Assembly (NCBI GenBank): GCA_025758045.1
Contig: CP107208.1
Coordinates: 1,922,001 to 1,986,000, forward strand
Direction of reading: 5' to 3'
Origin: Oscillospiraceae bacterium
GTDB lineage: Bacteria; Bacillota; Clostridia; Oscillospirales; Ruminococcaceae
Length of the DNA: 64,000 nucleotides
In this document: one piece after another, positions 39,927 to 47,979 of the stretch
How positions within the stretch are numbered: the stretch's first letter is position 1
How the letters are laid out: every line of letters begins with the position of its first letter
The notes under the pieces: model-generated
Database searches by the model: none
What the model was told of the DNA's origin: nothing
The model's input: the letters and a program-made list of their open reading frames with translations, nothing else
Made by a program: the position numbers and the translations under genes

Positions 39927-41294
39927 ATGGCAAATGTCAAACAGACGGATATTCTGACCGGCAGCATCCCCAGGCAGCTGCTGGCCTTTTTCCTGCCGAT
40001 CTGGTTCGGCACGCTGTTCCAGCAGCTGTACAACACCGCCGATACCCTCATCGTGGGCAACTTTGTGGGCACCCGGGCGCTGGCAGCGGTGGGCGCAACG
40101 GGAGCGTTCGTCAACCTGCTGGTAGGCCTGTTCGTTGGGCTTTGCAGCGGCGTAGGTGTCGTGGTATCGCAAAGTTTCGGTGCGCGGGATTATGACGGCG
40201 TCGACCGCCAGGTACACACGGCGCTGGTGTTCAGCGTGGTCATCGGTGCGGTTCTTACGCTGGCAGGCCTTGTGACGGCCCAGCCCATGATGCGCCTGAT
40301 GGGCACGCCGGACGAAATTCTGGACGCATCCACGCTGTATCTGCGCATCTACTTTTTGGGCATGATACCCCAGATCTTGTACAACACCGGCACCTATATT
40401 CTGCGTGCCATCGGTGATTCCAAGCGGCCGCTTTACTTCCTCATCGCCGCGTCGCTGGTCAACATCGTGCTGGACGTGGTGTTCATCGCGGTGCTGGGCT
40501 GGGGCGTGGCCGGTGCGGCCATCGCCACGGTGGTCAGCCAGGTGGCCAGCGCCCTGCTCACCCTGCGCTGCGTCATCGGCTCCGAGGGCATGCCCTGGCA
40601 TGTCTCGCTGGACAAAATGCGGATGGAGCCGGGCATCCTGGGGGCCATCTGCACCATCGGCATCCCGGCGGCGGCCCAAAGCGCCATGTACAACCTCAGC
40701 AACATGGTCATCCAAAGCTGCATGAACAGCTTCGGCACCGACACCATCGCCGCCTGGGGCGTCTACGGCAAAATTGATTTCGTATTCTGGATGACCATCA
40801 ACTCGCTGGGCATTGCCATCACCACCTTTGTGGGGCAGAACTTTGGCGCCCGCCAGTACGACCGCGTGCGCAGCGGCGTGCGGGTGTGTATGGCCATGGC
40901 CGCCGGGCTGACGCTGCTGGTCAGTGTCAGCTTCTACTTTGGGGCCGAGCCGCTTTTCCGCGTGTTTACGCAGGATAACAACGTGGTGGCGGTGGGCGTG
41001 CAGATGATGCATGTGCTGACGCCGGTGTACATCACCTATATCAGCATCGAGGTGCTGTCCGGCGCACTGCGCGGCTGCGGCGACGTCCGCGTGCCGACGC
41101 TGATCACGGTGTTTTTCGTCTGCGGCCTGCGGATGCTGTGGCTGGCCACGATGGTCCCGCTCTATCACACGATCGCCACGGTCGAGTTCAGCTACCCCCT
41201 GACCTGGACGCTGGCGTCGCTGCTGTTCATCCTCTACTACCTGCGCGGCGGCTGGCTGAAACGCTGCATTGCGAAGCGGGACGCACAAACCTGA
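39927..41294 (+). CDS. MATE-family multidrug/sodium efflux transporter
   Basis: The 455-residue product is an inner-membrane antiporter of the NorM/DinF superfamily. It opens with the typical ILTGSIPRQLLAFFLPIWFG and FQQLYNTADTLIVGNFVG, and shows twelve membrane segments in two related halves. The ATG at 39927 (MANVKQTD) follows a CGGAG site; an in-frame ATG at 39876 would add a very basic leader. The substrate cannot be read from the sequence. Confidence 0.9.
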   Translation: MANVKQTDILTGSIPRQLLAFFLPIWFGTLFQQLYNTADTLIVGNFVGTRALAAVGATGAFVNLLVGLFVGLCSGVGVVVSQSFGARDYDGVDRQVHTALVFSVVIGAVLTLAGLVTAQPMMRLMGTPDEILDASTLYLRIYFLGMIPQILYNTGTYILRAIGDSKRPLYFLIAASLVNIVLDVVFIAVLGWGVAGAAIATVVSQVASALLTLRCVIGSEGMPWHVSLDKMRMEPGILGAICTIGIPAAAQSAMYNLSNMVIQSCMNSFGTDTIAAWGVYGKIDFVFWMTINSLGIAITTFVGQNFGARQYDRVRSGVRVCMAMAAGLTLLVSVSFYFGAEPLFRVFTQDNNVVAVGVQMMHVLTPVYITYISIEVLSGALRGCGDVRVPTLITVFFVCGLRMLWLATMVPLYHTIATVEFSYPLTWTLASLLFILYYLRGGWLKRCIAKRDAQT

Positions 41295-41296
41295 TC

Positions 41297-41399
41297 GTAG
41301 GGGCGACCACTGGTCGCCCGCGGCCGTTTGCCGCATGAGCAACTTTCCCGGCAAGGCGCTGCCACGCCAAGTTGACGGGCGAACAGTGTTCGCCCCTAC
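41297..41399. repeat. REP-like element with palindromic ends
   Basis: The ends GTAGGGGCGACCACTGGTCG (41297) and its near complement ending at 41399 form about 24-bp inverted repeats. Each end is also a palindrome: GGGCGACCA/TGGTCGCCC and GGGCGAACA/TGTTCGCCC. It begins just after the MATE stop codon and may act as a transcript end. Confidence 0.7.
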
Positions 41400-41416
41400 A
41401 TGCTCTATCATTACAG

Positions 41417-41684
41417 GGAAGTAGTATTGCAGTTTCCAGGTATTACCCTATACCTGGAAACTGCAATACTACTTCCTGTGCTATTTTCTCATAGAAAATT
41501 TCATGAGCTGGATAGTGAAATAATGAAATTTTGAGAATACGGTTAGTACAAACTACCCGTTATTTCACTTCTCTTTACACCATCGTTCCATAACATAAAA
41601 AATCAACGATGGTATGACGTTGTCTCAAAATCTCAAAATTTCAATATCCCACCACCCAGGGATTTGAAATTTTGTGAGATTTTG
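41417..41684. repeat. Cluster of four long hairpins in a non-coding spacer
   Basis: Four inverted repeats stand in series. The first has perfect 27-bp arms (41417-41443 and 41450-41476) and a 6-nt loop. The second is AGTGAAATAA (41514-41523) with 41560-41569, holding a nested pair. The third is ACCATCGTT (41579-41587) with 41605-41613. The fourth has imperfect 25-bp arms (41626-41650 and 41659-41684). No gene is visible in 41295-41732. Confidence 0.85.
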
Positions 41685-41696
41685 CCTATAAACCAA

Positions 41697-41728
41697 ACAG
41701 CCAGCCCCCAAAACCGGGGCTGGCTGTT
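41697..41728 (-). terminator. Terminator of the subtilisin-like lipoprotein gene
   Basis: A 13-bp stem AACAGCCAGCCCC (41697-41709) pairs with 41716-41728, just beyond the minus-strand stop codon at 41733. Confidence 0.8.
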
Positions 41729-41732
41729 GTGT

Positions 41733-42911
41733 TCAGGTGCTGCGGTTGGTTTCCAGCGTCTCGACAAAATGTACCGGGTCGATAATGGAGTTGCCATCCG
41801 TGCCGGTGGCGGCGGTGGAAAGCAGATACCGCATGATCTCATCGCCGGTCAGGGTGGGGTCCACCTGCCAGCCCAGGGCCATCACCCCGGCGCAGTAGGG
41901 GATGCCCCAGCTCAGGCCGCCTTGTCCGTAGTGGGTGTAGCCGAACTGACCGGCGGTGTATTCCTCGGCTGTTGTGCGGTAAGAGCAGGGGAGAGCAAGT
42001 GCATTTTTTGCAAACACCGAGGAACCGTCCTCGCCAGGAAAGCCGACCCGACAGGCGGCTGGGTCATCCCGGGCGTTTGGGTCAAAGACAGCAGGATAGG
42101 GCATAAGGCGGTCCGGTTTTGTGCCTGCGCCCTCTACGGTCAAAACCAGAACCCCGGCTTCTTCGGCACGGGCGGCTGCGGCGTTCCAGAGGTCGGTGTT
42201 CTGGAACATATCGGCGGAACCGGGCGCAGCCGAAACGGAAACGACCCGAATCTTCTCACCTTCGGGCAGCGCCTCGTTTTGCTCCAGCACCCAATCCAGT
42301 GCATCCGCGGCATAGCGGCTGTCTTTCAGCCAGGAAGGCCAGGCCGCATAGTAAATGTGGGCATCCGGCGCCACGCCGATGGTTTTGCCCGCCAGCAGGC
42401 TGGCTACCGCCGGACCGTGCATGGAACTGGTCTCCCCCTCGCAGCCGGTATCGTAGTAAGCGGCGATGCGGTCGGCAAATTCGGGGTGGTCGGTCAGCAG
42501 CGGCTGGTCCAGGATGGCGACGTTCACGCCCCTGCCGGTGATGCCGCGCGCCTGCAAGCTGCGCACGCCCAGGCCGGGGTCTTTGCACGCCTCCAGCAAT
42601 GCGGCGGCTTCGTCCTCGGCCCCGGCAAACGCAGTGCCGGTGTTGTAGGTATAGGTGTACAGCTCAGAGGCGTTGTATTCGTCGGGCTGATAGGTCTGCT
42701 TGGCATAGTCATCCACCCAGGGCAGATAGCGCAGGTCGCTGTAAGGCTCAACGGAAACGGCAGGCTCAGAAATTTCAGGCGCGTTTTCGTCAGGCGGCGC
42801 AGTGGGCGCCGGTGCGGCAGGGGATGCGGCGGGATTCACCGCCCCGGCAGCCCCGCAGGCCGTAAGGCCCAGCGCCAGCAGCCCGGCAGACAAAAGCATG
42901 ATGCGTCTCAT
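41733..42911 (-). CDS. Subtilisin-like (S8) serine protease lipoprotein
   Basis: The 392-residue product has a lipoprotein signal (LGLTACGAAG) and a Pro/Ala-rich linker, then an S8 peptidase domain. The catalytic Asp is in NVAILDQPLL, the His in SSMHGPAVASLLAG and the Ser in GLSWGIPYCAGVMALG. The last reads S-W-G where family members usually read S-M-A, so the enzyme is a divergent form. It is anchored outside the cell and may process surface proteins or peptides. GGAGG precedes the ATG. Confidence 0.87.
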   Translation of the reverse strand: MRRIMLLSAGLLALGLTACGAAGAVNPAASPAAPAPTAPPDENAPEISEPAVSVEPYSDLRYLPWVDDYAKQTYQPDEYNASELYTYTYNTGTAFAGAEDEAAALLEACKDPGLGVRSLQARGITGRGVNVAILDQPLLTDHPEFADRIAAYYDTGCEGETSSMHGPAVASLLAGKTIGVAPDAHIYYAAWPSWLKDSRYAADALDWVLEQNEALPEGEKIRVVSVSAAPGSADMFQNTDLWNAAAARAEEAGVLVLTVEGAGTKPDRLMPYPAVFDPNARDDPAACRVGFPGEDGSSVFAKNALALPCSYRTTAEEYTAGQFGYTHYGQGGLSWGIPYCAGVMALGWQVDPTLTGDEIMRYLLSTAATGTDGNSIIDPVHFVETLETNRST

Positions 42912-42942
42912 GGGAACTCCTCCTTTTTCCGGCCTGTCAAAA

Positions 42943-42980
42943 AAGCCCGGCCGCTCCGATTTTTCAGGGCAGACCGGGTG
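42943..42980 (-). terminator. Possible terminator of glnS
   Basis: On the minus strand ACCCGG (near 42977) pairs with CCGGG (near 42948) across a long loop and is followed by CTTTTTT. The stem is short, so this is tentative. Confidence 0.4.
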
Positions 42981-42985
42981 TTGCC

Positions 42986-44647
42986 TTAAACTTTAAAGCT
43001 GTCCTTCAACGTCACGATGCGGTTGTAGGTGCCCGCGTGCTTGCTGTCGGGGGTGAAGTAGCCGTTGCGCACGAACTGGAAACGGTCACCGGGCTTGGCG
43101 TCCTTCAGGCTTTCTTCCAGCTTGGCGTGGGGCACGGTGGTCACGCTGTCGGGGTTCAGGTAATCCTTGAAGTCGGCATCGTCGGGGATGCTGTTCATGT
43201 TGGATTCGGTGAACAGCTTGTCGTACAGGCTGACCTCGGCGTCGATGCAATGCTCGCAGCTGACCCAATGGATGGTGCCGCGCACCTTGCGGCCGTCGGC
43301 GGGGTTGCCGTTGCGGGTCTCCAGGTCGGCGTTGGCATGTACGGCCACCACGTTGCCGGCCTCGTCCTTGTCCACGCCGGTGCAGCGCACCAGGTAAGCG
43401 CCCATCAGGCGCACTTCGCTGCCCAGGGTCAGGCGCTTGAACTTCGGCGGCGGTACCTCAAAGAAGTCGCTGCGCTCGATCCACAGCTCCTTGGTAAAGG
43501 CCACGGGACGGGTGGTGGTGTCGTTGACCTCGCGGTTCGGGTTGTTAGGCAGGTCGAACATCTCGCACCGGTCGGCGGGATAGTTGTCAATGATGAGCTT
43601 GATGGGGTCCAGCACAGCTACACGGCGCTGGGCGTTCAGCTCCAGCTCGGCGCGCAGCACGGCCTCCAGCTGGCGCATGTCCACCAGGTTGTCGGCCTTG
43701 GAGATACCGGCCTCCTTAACAAAGGTGAAGATGCTGGTGGGGGTGTAGCCGCGGCGGCGCAGGCCGGACAGGGTGGGCATGCGGGGGTCGTCCCAGCCGT
43801 CCACGATGTGCTTCTCCACCAGTTCGCGCAGGTAGCGCTTGCTCATGACGGTGTTGGTCACGTTCAGGCGGGCAAACTCGCGCTGCTTCGGGAATTCCTT
43901 GCCGAACAGGTTCCGGATGACCCAATCGTACAGCGGGCGGTGGTTCTCAAACTCCAGGCTGCACAGGCTGAAGGTGATGCCCTCGATGGCGTCCTGGATG
44001 GGATGGGCGAAGTCGTACATCGGGTAGATGCACCACTTGTCGCCCTGGCGGTGATGGGTCACATGCTTGATGCGGTAGATGGTCGGGTCGCGCATGTTCA
44101 TGTTCGGGCTGGCCAGGTCGATCTTGGCACGCAGGGTCTTTTCGCCGTCGGCAAACTCACCGGCGCGCATGCGGCGGAACAGGTCAAGGTTTTCCTCGGG
44201 CGTGCGGTCACGGTACGGGCTGGGACGGCTGGGCTTGCCGGCGTCGTTGCCGCGGTACTCCTGCATCTGCTCGCGGGTCAGGTCGTCCACGTAGGCCTTG
44301 CCCTCGCGGATGAGCTGCTCGGCATATTCATAGCAGCGCTCAAAATAATCGCTGCCGTAGTAGATGCCGCCGTTGGGGTCGGCACCCAGCCAGTGCAGGT
44401 CCTGCAGGATGCTCTGCACGTACTCGTCACCCTCGCGGGCGGGGTTAGTATCGTCAAAGCGCAGGTTGAACAAACCGCCGTAATGCTTGGCGATGGTGTA
44501 GTTGATGAAAATTGCCTTGGCCGAACCAATGTGCAGGTAGCCGTTCGGTTCCGGCGGGAAACGGGTATGCACCACGTCGACCTTGCCCTCGGCCAGGTCG
44601 GCATCGATAATATCCGTCAAAAAGTTGGAAAATTTCTCTTCTGCCAT
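42986..44647 (-). CDS. glnS: Glutaminyl-tRNA synthetase
   Basis: GlnS charges tRNA-Gln directly. The 553-residue product has the class I motifs (HIGH as FPPEPNGYLHIGSAKAIF, KMSKS as NTVMSKRYLRELV), the GlnRS-specific DDTNP region (LRFDDTNPAREGDEYVQSI) and a full anticodon-binding beta-barrel half. Most Firmicutes use GatCAB amidation instead and lack glnS, so this gene suggests an old transfer into the lineage. It is monocistronic behind its own promoter. Confidence 0.95.
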   Translation of the reverse strand: MAEEKFSNFLTDIIDADLAEGKVDVVHTRFPPEPNGYLHIGSAKAIFINYTIAKHYGGLFNLRFDDTNPAREGDEYVQSILQDLHWLGADPNGGIYYGSDYFERCYEYAEQLIREGKAYVDDLTREQMQEYRGNDAGKPSRPSPYRDRTPEENLDLFRRMRAGEFADGEKTLRAKIDLASPNMNMRDPTIYRIKHVTHHRQGDKWCIYPMYDFAHPIQDAIEGITFSLCSLEFENHRPLYDWVIRNLFGKEFPKQREFARLNVTNTVMSKRYLRELVEKHIVDGWDDPRMPTLSGLRRRGYTPTSIFTFVKEAGISKADNLVDMRQLEAVLRAELELNAQRRVAVLDPIKLIIDNYPADRCEMFDLPNNPNREVNDTTTRPVAFTKELWIERSDFFEVPPPKFKRLTLGSEVRLMGAYLVRCTGVDKDEAGNVVAVHANADLETRNGNPADGRKVRGTIHWVSCEHCIDAEVSLYDKLFTESNMNSIPDDADFKDYLNPDSVTTVPHAKLEESLKDAKPGDRFQFVRNGYFTPDSKHAGTYNRIVTLKDSFKV

Positions 44648-44677
44648 AATTGCACCCCAAATTTCTAGTATTTACTT

Positions 44678-44706
44678 ATTTTACACCAGTTATAGGTATT
44701 TCGCAA
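44678..44706 (-). promoter_or_regulatory. Promoter of glnS
   Basis: On the minus strand TTGCGA (44706-44701) and TAAAAT (44683-44678) are 17 bp apart. The leader is only about 25 nt, so there is no room for a T-box. Confidence 0.78.
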
Positions 44707-44890
44707 GTGGTGGGCGGCATTTTGCGCAGTTTCCCGGCATAAGATGGCCGGGAGAGCGTTTCGCCCGCGCTTTGCGGGAGGTCCGTTTGCGGATCGATTT
44801 GCTTAATTAAAGCAAGTTCCGCCGCTTTTATCTTGCACCGATTGCAAAATTGTGGTAAAGTTATCCTAATTAGAGGAATACCGAACATTC
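44707..44890 (+). other. Divergent glnS-dapL spacer with serial hairpins
   Basis: Four small stems stand in series: CCCGGC/GCCGGG (44733-44752), CCCGC/GCGGG (44764-44778), TCCG/CGGA (44782-44793) and TTGCTT/AAGCAA (44799-44815). They are followed by a plus-strand promoter for dapL (TTGCAC 44833-44838, 17 bp, TAAAGT 44856-44861). The hairpins precede that promoter, so they are not its leader. Confidence 0.5.
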
Positions 44891-44906
44891 ATAGAGGGGG
44901 ACTACC

Positions 44907-46091
44907 ATGCAGCTCAATCCGCATTATGCCGAGCTGAACGAGAGCTATCTCTTCAGCACCATCGCCCATAAAGTCGCTGATTACCAGAAAGCCCACCCGG
45001 AGGCCGATGTCATCCGCCTGGGGATCGGTGACGTCACCCTGCCGCTGGCCGCTTCGGTCACCGAGGCCATGCACAAGGCCGTCGAGGAGCAGGGCCGCAA
45101 GGAGACCTTCCACGGCTACATCCCCAGCGAGCAGGGCTATGCGTTCCTGCGCGAGGCCATCCGGAAGTACTACGCCAAGAGCGGTGTATCGCTGGATATG
45201 GCCGAGATCTTCATCTCTGACGGCGCCAAGAGCGACCTGGGCAACCTGCTGGACCTGTTCAGCCGGGATAACACCATCCTCGTGCCCGACCCCGTCTACC
45301 CGGTCTACGTGGACGATAATGTGATGGCTGGCCGTAAGATCCTGTACCTGCCCGCCACCGCCGGGAACAACTTCCTGCCCATGCCGGACGAAGCCCCCCA
45401 CGCTGACATCGTCTACATCTGCAGCCCCAACAACCCTACCGGTGCCACCTACTCGGTGGAGCAGCTGAAAGCCTGGGTGGACTGGGCCAAGCAGAACGAT
45501 GCCGTCATCCTGTTTGACGCCGCCTACGAGTGCTTCGTCACCGAGCCGGGCCTGGCCCGCAGCATCTACCAGGTCGAGGGCGCCAAGGAGGTGGCCATCG
45601 AGGTCTGCAGCTTCTCCAAGATCGCAGGCTTCACCGGCACCCGCTGCGGCTATACCGTGGTGCCCACTGCCTTGGCCGGCGGTAAGCTGAATAAGATGTG
45701 GCTGCGCCGCCAGACTACGAAATTCAACGGTGTTGCGTATGTTGTCCAGCGCGGTGCTGCCGCCGTCTTTACCGAGGAAGGCATGCGCGAGATCCAGCAG
45801 AACCTGGACTACTACCGCGCCAACGCTGCCGTCATCGCCGCCGCCCTGGACGAGGCCGGTGTGTGGTACTGCGGCGGTAAAAACAGCCCCTACATCTGGC
45901 TGCGCTGCCCCAACAATATGGGCAGCTGGGAGTTCTTCGACTGGCTGCTGGAAACGGCCAACGTGGTCGGCACCCCCGGCGAGGGCTTTGGCCCCTGCGG
46001 CAAAGGGTATTTCCGCCTGACGGCTTTCGGTGACGCAGCCCGCACCAAAGAGGCTGCTGCCCGCATCAAGGCCGCCCTGGCTGCACTTTAA
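44907..46091 (+). CDS. dapL: LL-diaminopimelate aminotransferase
   Basis: DapL makes LL-diaminopimelate directly from tetrahydrodipicolinate and glutamate, for lysine and peptidoglycan. The 394-residue class I/II aminotransferase has LGIGDVTLPLAASV, ETFHGYIPSEQGYAFLREAI, VYICSPNNPTGATYS and the PLP-Lys motif VCSFSKIAGFTGTRCGY. A GGGGG site precedes the ATG. It is followed at 19 bp by the flavin-binding protein gene. Confidence 0.94.
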   Translation: MQLNPHYAELNESYLFSTIAHKVADYQKAHPEADVIRLGIGDVTLPLAASVTEAMHKAVEEQGRKETFHGYIPSEQGYAFLREAIRKYYAKSGVSLDMAEIFISDGAKSDLGNLLDLFSRDNTILVPDPVYPVYVDDNVMAGRKILYLPATAGNNFLPMPDEAPHADIVYICSPNNPTGATYSVEQLKAWVDWAKQNDAVILFDAAYECFVTEPGLARSIYQVEGAKEVAIEVCSFSKIAGFTGTRCGYTVVPTALAGGKLNKMWLRRQTTKFNGVAYVVQRGAAAVFTEEGMREIQQNLDYYRANAAVIAAALDEAGVWYCGGKNSPYIWLRCPNNMGSWEFFDWLLETANVVGTPGEGFGPCGKGYFRLTAFGDAARTKEAAARIKAALAAL

Positions 46092-46110
46092 TTCATCGGA
46101 GGAACGTACA

Positions 46111-46521
46111 ATGAAACCGAATGAAGAAATTATGGAATTCCTGAAGGAAAACCCCACTTTCTACCTGGCCACCGTGGATGGTTACCTGCCCCGCGTGCGC
46201 CCCATCGGCTTTGCCATGTGGTATAAGGACCACCTGTGCATTGCCCTGGGCAAGCACAAGGCCGCCTACAAGCAGCTGCTGGACAACACCAACCTGGAGA
46301 TCTGCGCAGCCAACGACCGCGGCGAGTGGCTGCGCGTGCAGGGCACTGCCAACTTTGACAACACCCCCGAAGCTCAGGCCGCCGCTTTCCAGGTCATGCC
46401 CCAGCTGGCCGACCTGTACAACGAGGAGACCGGCCACAAGCTGGGCATCGTCTACCTAGACCACCTCTCCGCCAGACTCTTCTCCATGTCCGGCGTGGTG
46501 AAGGATATTATGAACTACTAA
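46111..46521 (+). CDS. Pyridoxamine 5'-phosphate oxidase-like flavoprotein
   Basis: The 136-residue product has the split-barrel FMN-binding fold: FLKENPTFYLATVDGYLPRV, IGFAMWYKDHLCIALGKHKA and EICAANDRGEWLRVQGTANF. Such proteins bind FMN, F420 or heme, and some reduce nitroimidazoles, but the substrate is unknown here. The ATG at 46111 follows GGAGG and is preferred to an in-frame ATG inside dapL. Confidence 0.87.
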   Translation: MKPNEEIMEFLKENPTFYLATVDGYLPRVRPIGFAMWYKDHLCIALGKHKAAYKQLLDNTNLEICAANDRGEWLRVQGTANFDNTPEAQAAAFQVMPQLADLYNEETGHKLGIVYLDHLSARLFSMSGVVKDIMNY

Positions 46522-46540
46522 GCAAACCGCAATAAACAAA

Positions 46541-46575
46541 GCGCCCCCGCAGACCAACCAAATCTGCGGGGGTGT
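46541..46575 (+). terminator. Terminator after dapL and the flavoprotein gene
   Basis: GCCCCCGCAGA and TCTGCGGGGGT pair across a 9-nt loop and are followed by GTTTTT. It also stands before the convergent mgsA gene. Confidence 0.88.
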
Positions 46576-46596
46576 TTTTGTGCAATTTTTTGACTT

Positions 46597-47004
46597 TTAC
46601 GCATGCGACGGGTGCAGGATGGTGCGCCAGTCGAGGTCGCCGTGCTCCAGGCCGTGGATGAGGACCTCGGCGGTGGCGATGTTGGTGGCCACGGGGATGT
46701 TGTGCACATCGCAGATGCGCAGCAGGTTCATCTCGTTGGGTTCACTGGGCTTGGCAGCGATGGGGTCGCGGAAGAACAGCAGCATGTCCACTTCCTCGCA
46801 GGCGATACGAGCCATGACCTGCTGGCCGCCGCCATGGCCGCCGGGCAGGAACTTCTGCACGGGCAGGCCGACGTTTTCCTCCACCAGGCGGCCGGTCGTG
46901 CCGGTGGCAATCAGGTGATGCTGTGCCAATATGTGGCGATAAGCCGTGCAGAACTGCACCATCAGCTCCTTTTTGGAGTCATGTGCAACCAGAGCGATCG
47001 TCAT
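46597..47004 (-). CDS. mgsA: Methylglyoxal synthase
   Basis: MgsA turns dihydroxyacetone phosphate into methylglyoxal and phosphate, a phosphate-freeing bypass of lower glycolysis. The 135-residue product has MTIALVAHDSKKELMVQF, ATGTTGRLVEENVGLPV, PGGHGGGQQVMARI and FFRDPIAAKPSEPNEMNLLR, which contains the expected active-site Asp. The ATG at 47004 is chosen for fit to the family start; a 12-residue upstream extension is possible. It follows the MinD-like gene. Confidence 0.93.
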   Translation of the reverse strand: MTIALVAHDSKKELMVQFCTAYRHILAQHHLIATGTTGRLVEENVGLPVQKFLPGGHGGGQQVMARIACEEVDMLLFFRDPIAAKPSEPNEMNLLRICDVHNIPVATNIATAEVLIHGLEHGDLDWRTILHPSHA

Positions 47005-47049
47005 GAGTGATCCACCATCCTTTTGCGGTAATTCGTACAAATATGTACC

Positions 47050-47790
47050 TTAGAAAGTAAGCGGGACCCTTTGCCCGCATAAGCGTTTTGCCAAAGCCTG
47101 CCCGGCCACAACAGCGGCATCGTGCGCAGGGGGCACAGTACCGGCGGCGCCGGCCTGCTGTAAAGCGACACTTTCGGGGATGACTGCAATCAGCTGCGCA
47201 CCCACGGTGTCGATACATTCATCCAGATCTTCCACGCTGGCGCGCTTGCCGAAGCTGTCCCGCGTGACGCGGTTCATCACCAGGCGCACGGCGCCTTGGG
47301 GACGCCCCCCCGCCAGCAGCCGGTCGGCCACAATTTTGCCGTCCCGCAGGGCCACGGGGTCGGGGGTCAGCACCAGCAGGGCACGGTCTGCCACTGTGGC
47401 GGCCGCTGTAAACGGCGCACCCATCCCGGCGGCGGTGTCCAGCAGGATAAAATCAAAGTACGGCCGCACGGCCTGCAGCAGCCGTCCCAACGGCACCGCC
47501 GCGACCTCGCCACCCTCATACGGAGCGCTGATGACCGAAAGCCCGGCGTACAACGGGCTGGGCACGATGGCCTTGGCCGGTTCACACCGGCCGCAAAGGA
47601 CATCCTCGATGTCGTACACCGTGCGCCCATAGACGCCTGCAATAATGTCGACGCTGCGCAAACCGGAATCCAGCTCCACCAGCAGGACCTTGCGGCCCAG
47701 CCGGGCCAGGCCCGCACCCAGCAGCACCGAAACGGTGCTTTTGCCGGTGCCGCCTTTACCGGAACAGATCATAACACATTGTGCGCTCAT
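47050..47790 (-). CDS. MinD/ParA-like ATPase
   Basis: The 246-residue ATPase has a deviant Walker A motif (CSGKGGTGKSTVSVLLGAGL), switch I (LLVELDSGLRSVDIIAGV) and Walker B in FDFILLDTAAGMG. That is the MinD branch pattern, with D-S-G-L-R-S-V-D. Its C-terminus lacks an obvious membrane-targeting helix. It lies between mgsA and the PBP2 gene, so a role in placing wall or division machinery is plausible. No MinC or MinE gene is present. Confidence 0.83.
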   Translation of the reverse strand: MSAQCVMICSGKGGTGKSTVSVLLGAGLARLGRKVLLVELDSGLRSVDIIAGVYGRTVYDIEDVLCGRCEPAKAIVPSPLYAGLSVISAPYEGGEVAAVPLGRLLQAVRPYFDFILLDTAAGMGAPFTAAATVADRALLVLTPDPVALRDGKIVADRLLAGGRPQGAVRLVMNRVTRDSFGKRASVEDLDECIDTVGAQLIAVIPESVALQQAGAAGTVPPAHDAAVVAGQALAKRLCGQRVPLTF

Positions 47791-47835
47791 GGAAGCTCCC
47801 TCTGCCGCACAATACCGCGACACTATTCTGTCTAC

Positions 47836-47864
47836 ATTATAGCATACTGTCTGCGCTTCGGCAA
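47836..47864 (-). promoter_or_regulatory. Promoter of the MinD-like gene and mgsA
   Basis: On the minus strand TTGCCG (47864-47859) and TATAAT (47841-47836) are 17 bp apart. The -10 carries an upstream TGC (extended form). Confidence 0.78.
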
Positions 47865-47979
47865 CAGATTTTTTGGTAAAAAATCACAAAATATTTTTGC
47901 GCAATATCACAATAAAATTGTAAAAGCGGTTGCGCAAAGCGCAAACGAAGCCTGCAAAAGTCATGCAATCATGCAAGCT

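Noticed and set aside
44648..44677. T-box leader for glnS
   Set aside because: The promoter lies about 25 bp before the start codon, leaving no room for a T-box.
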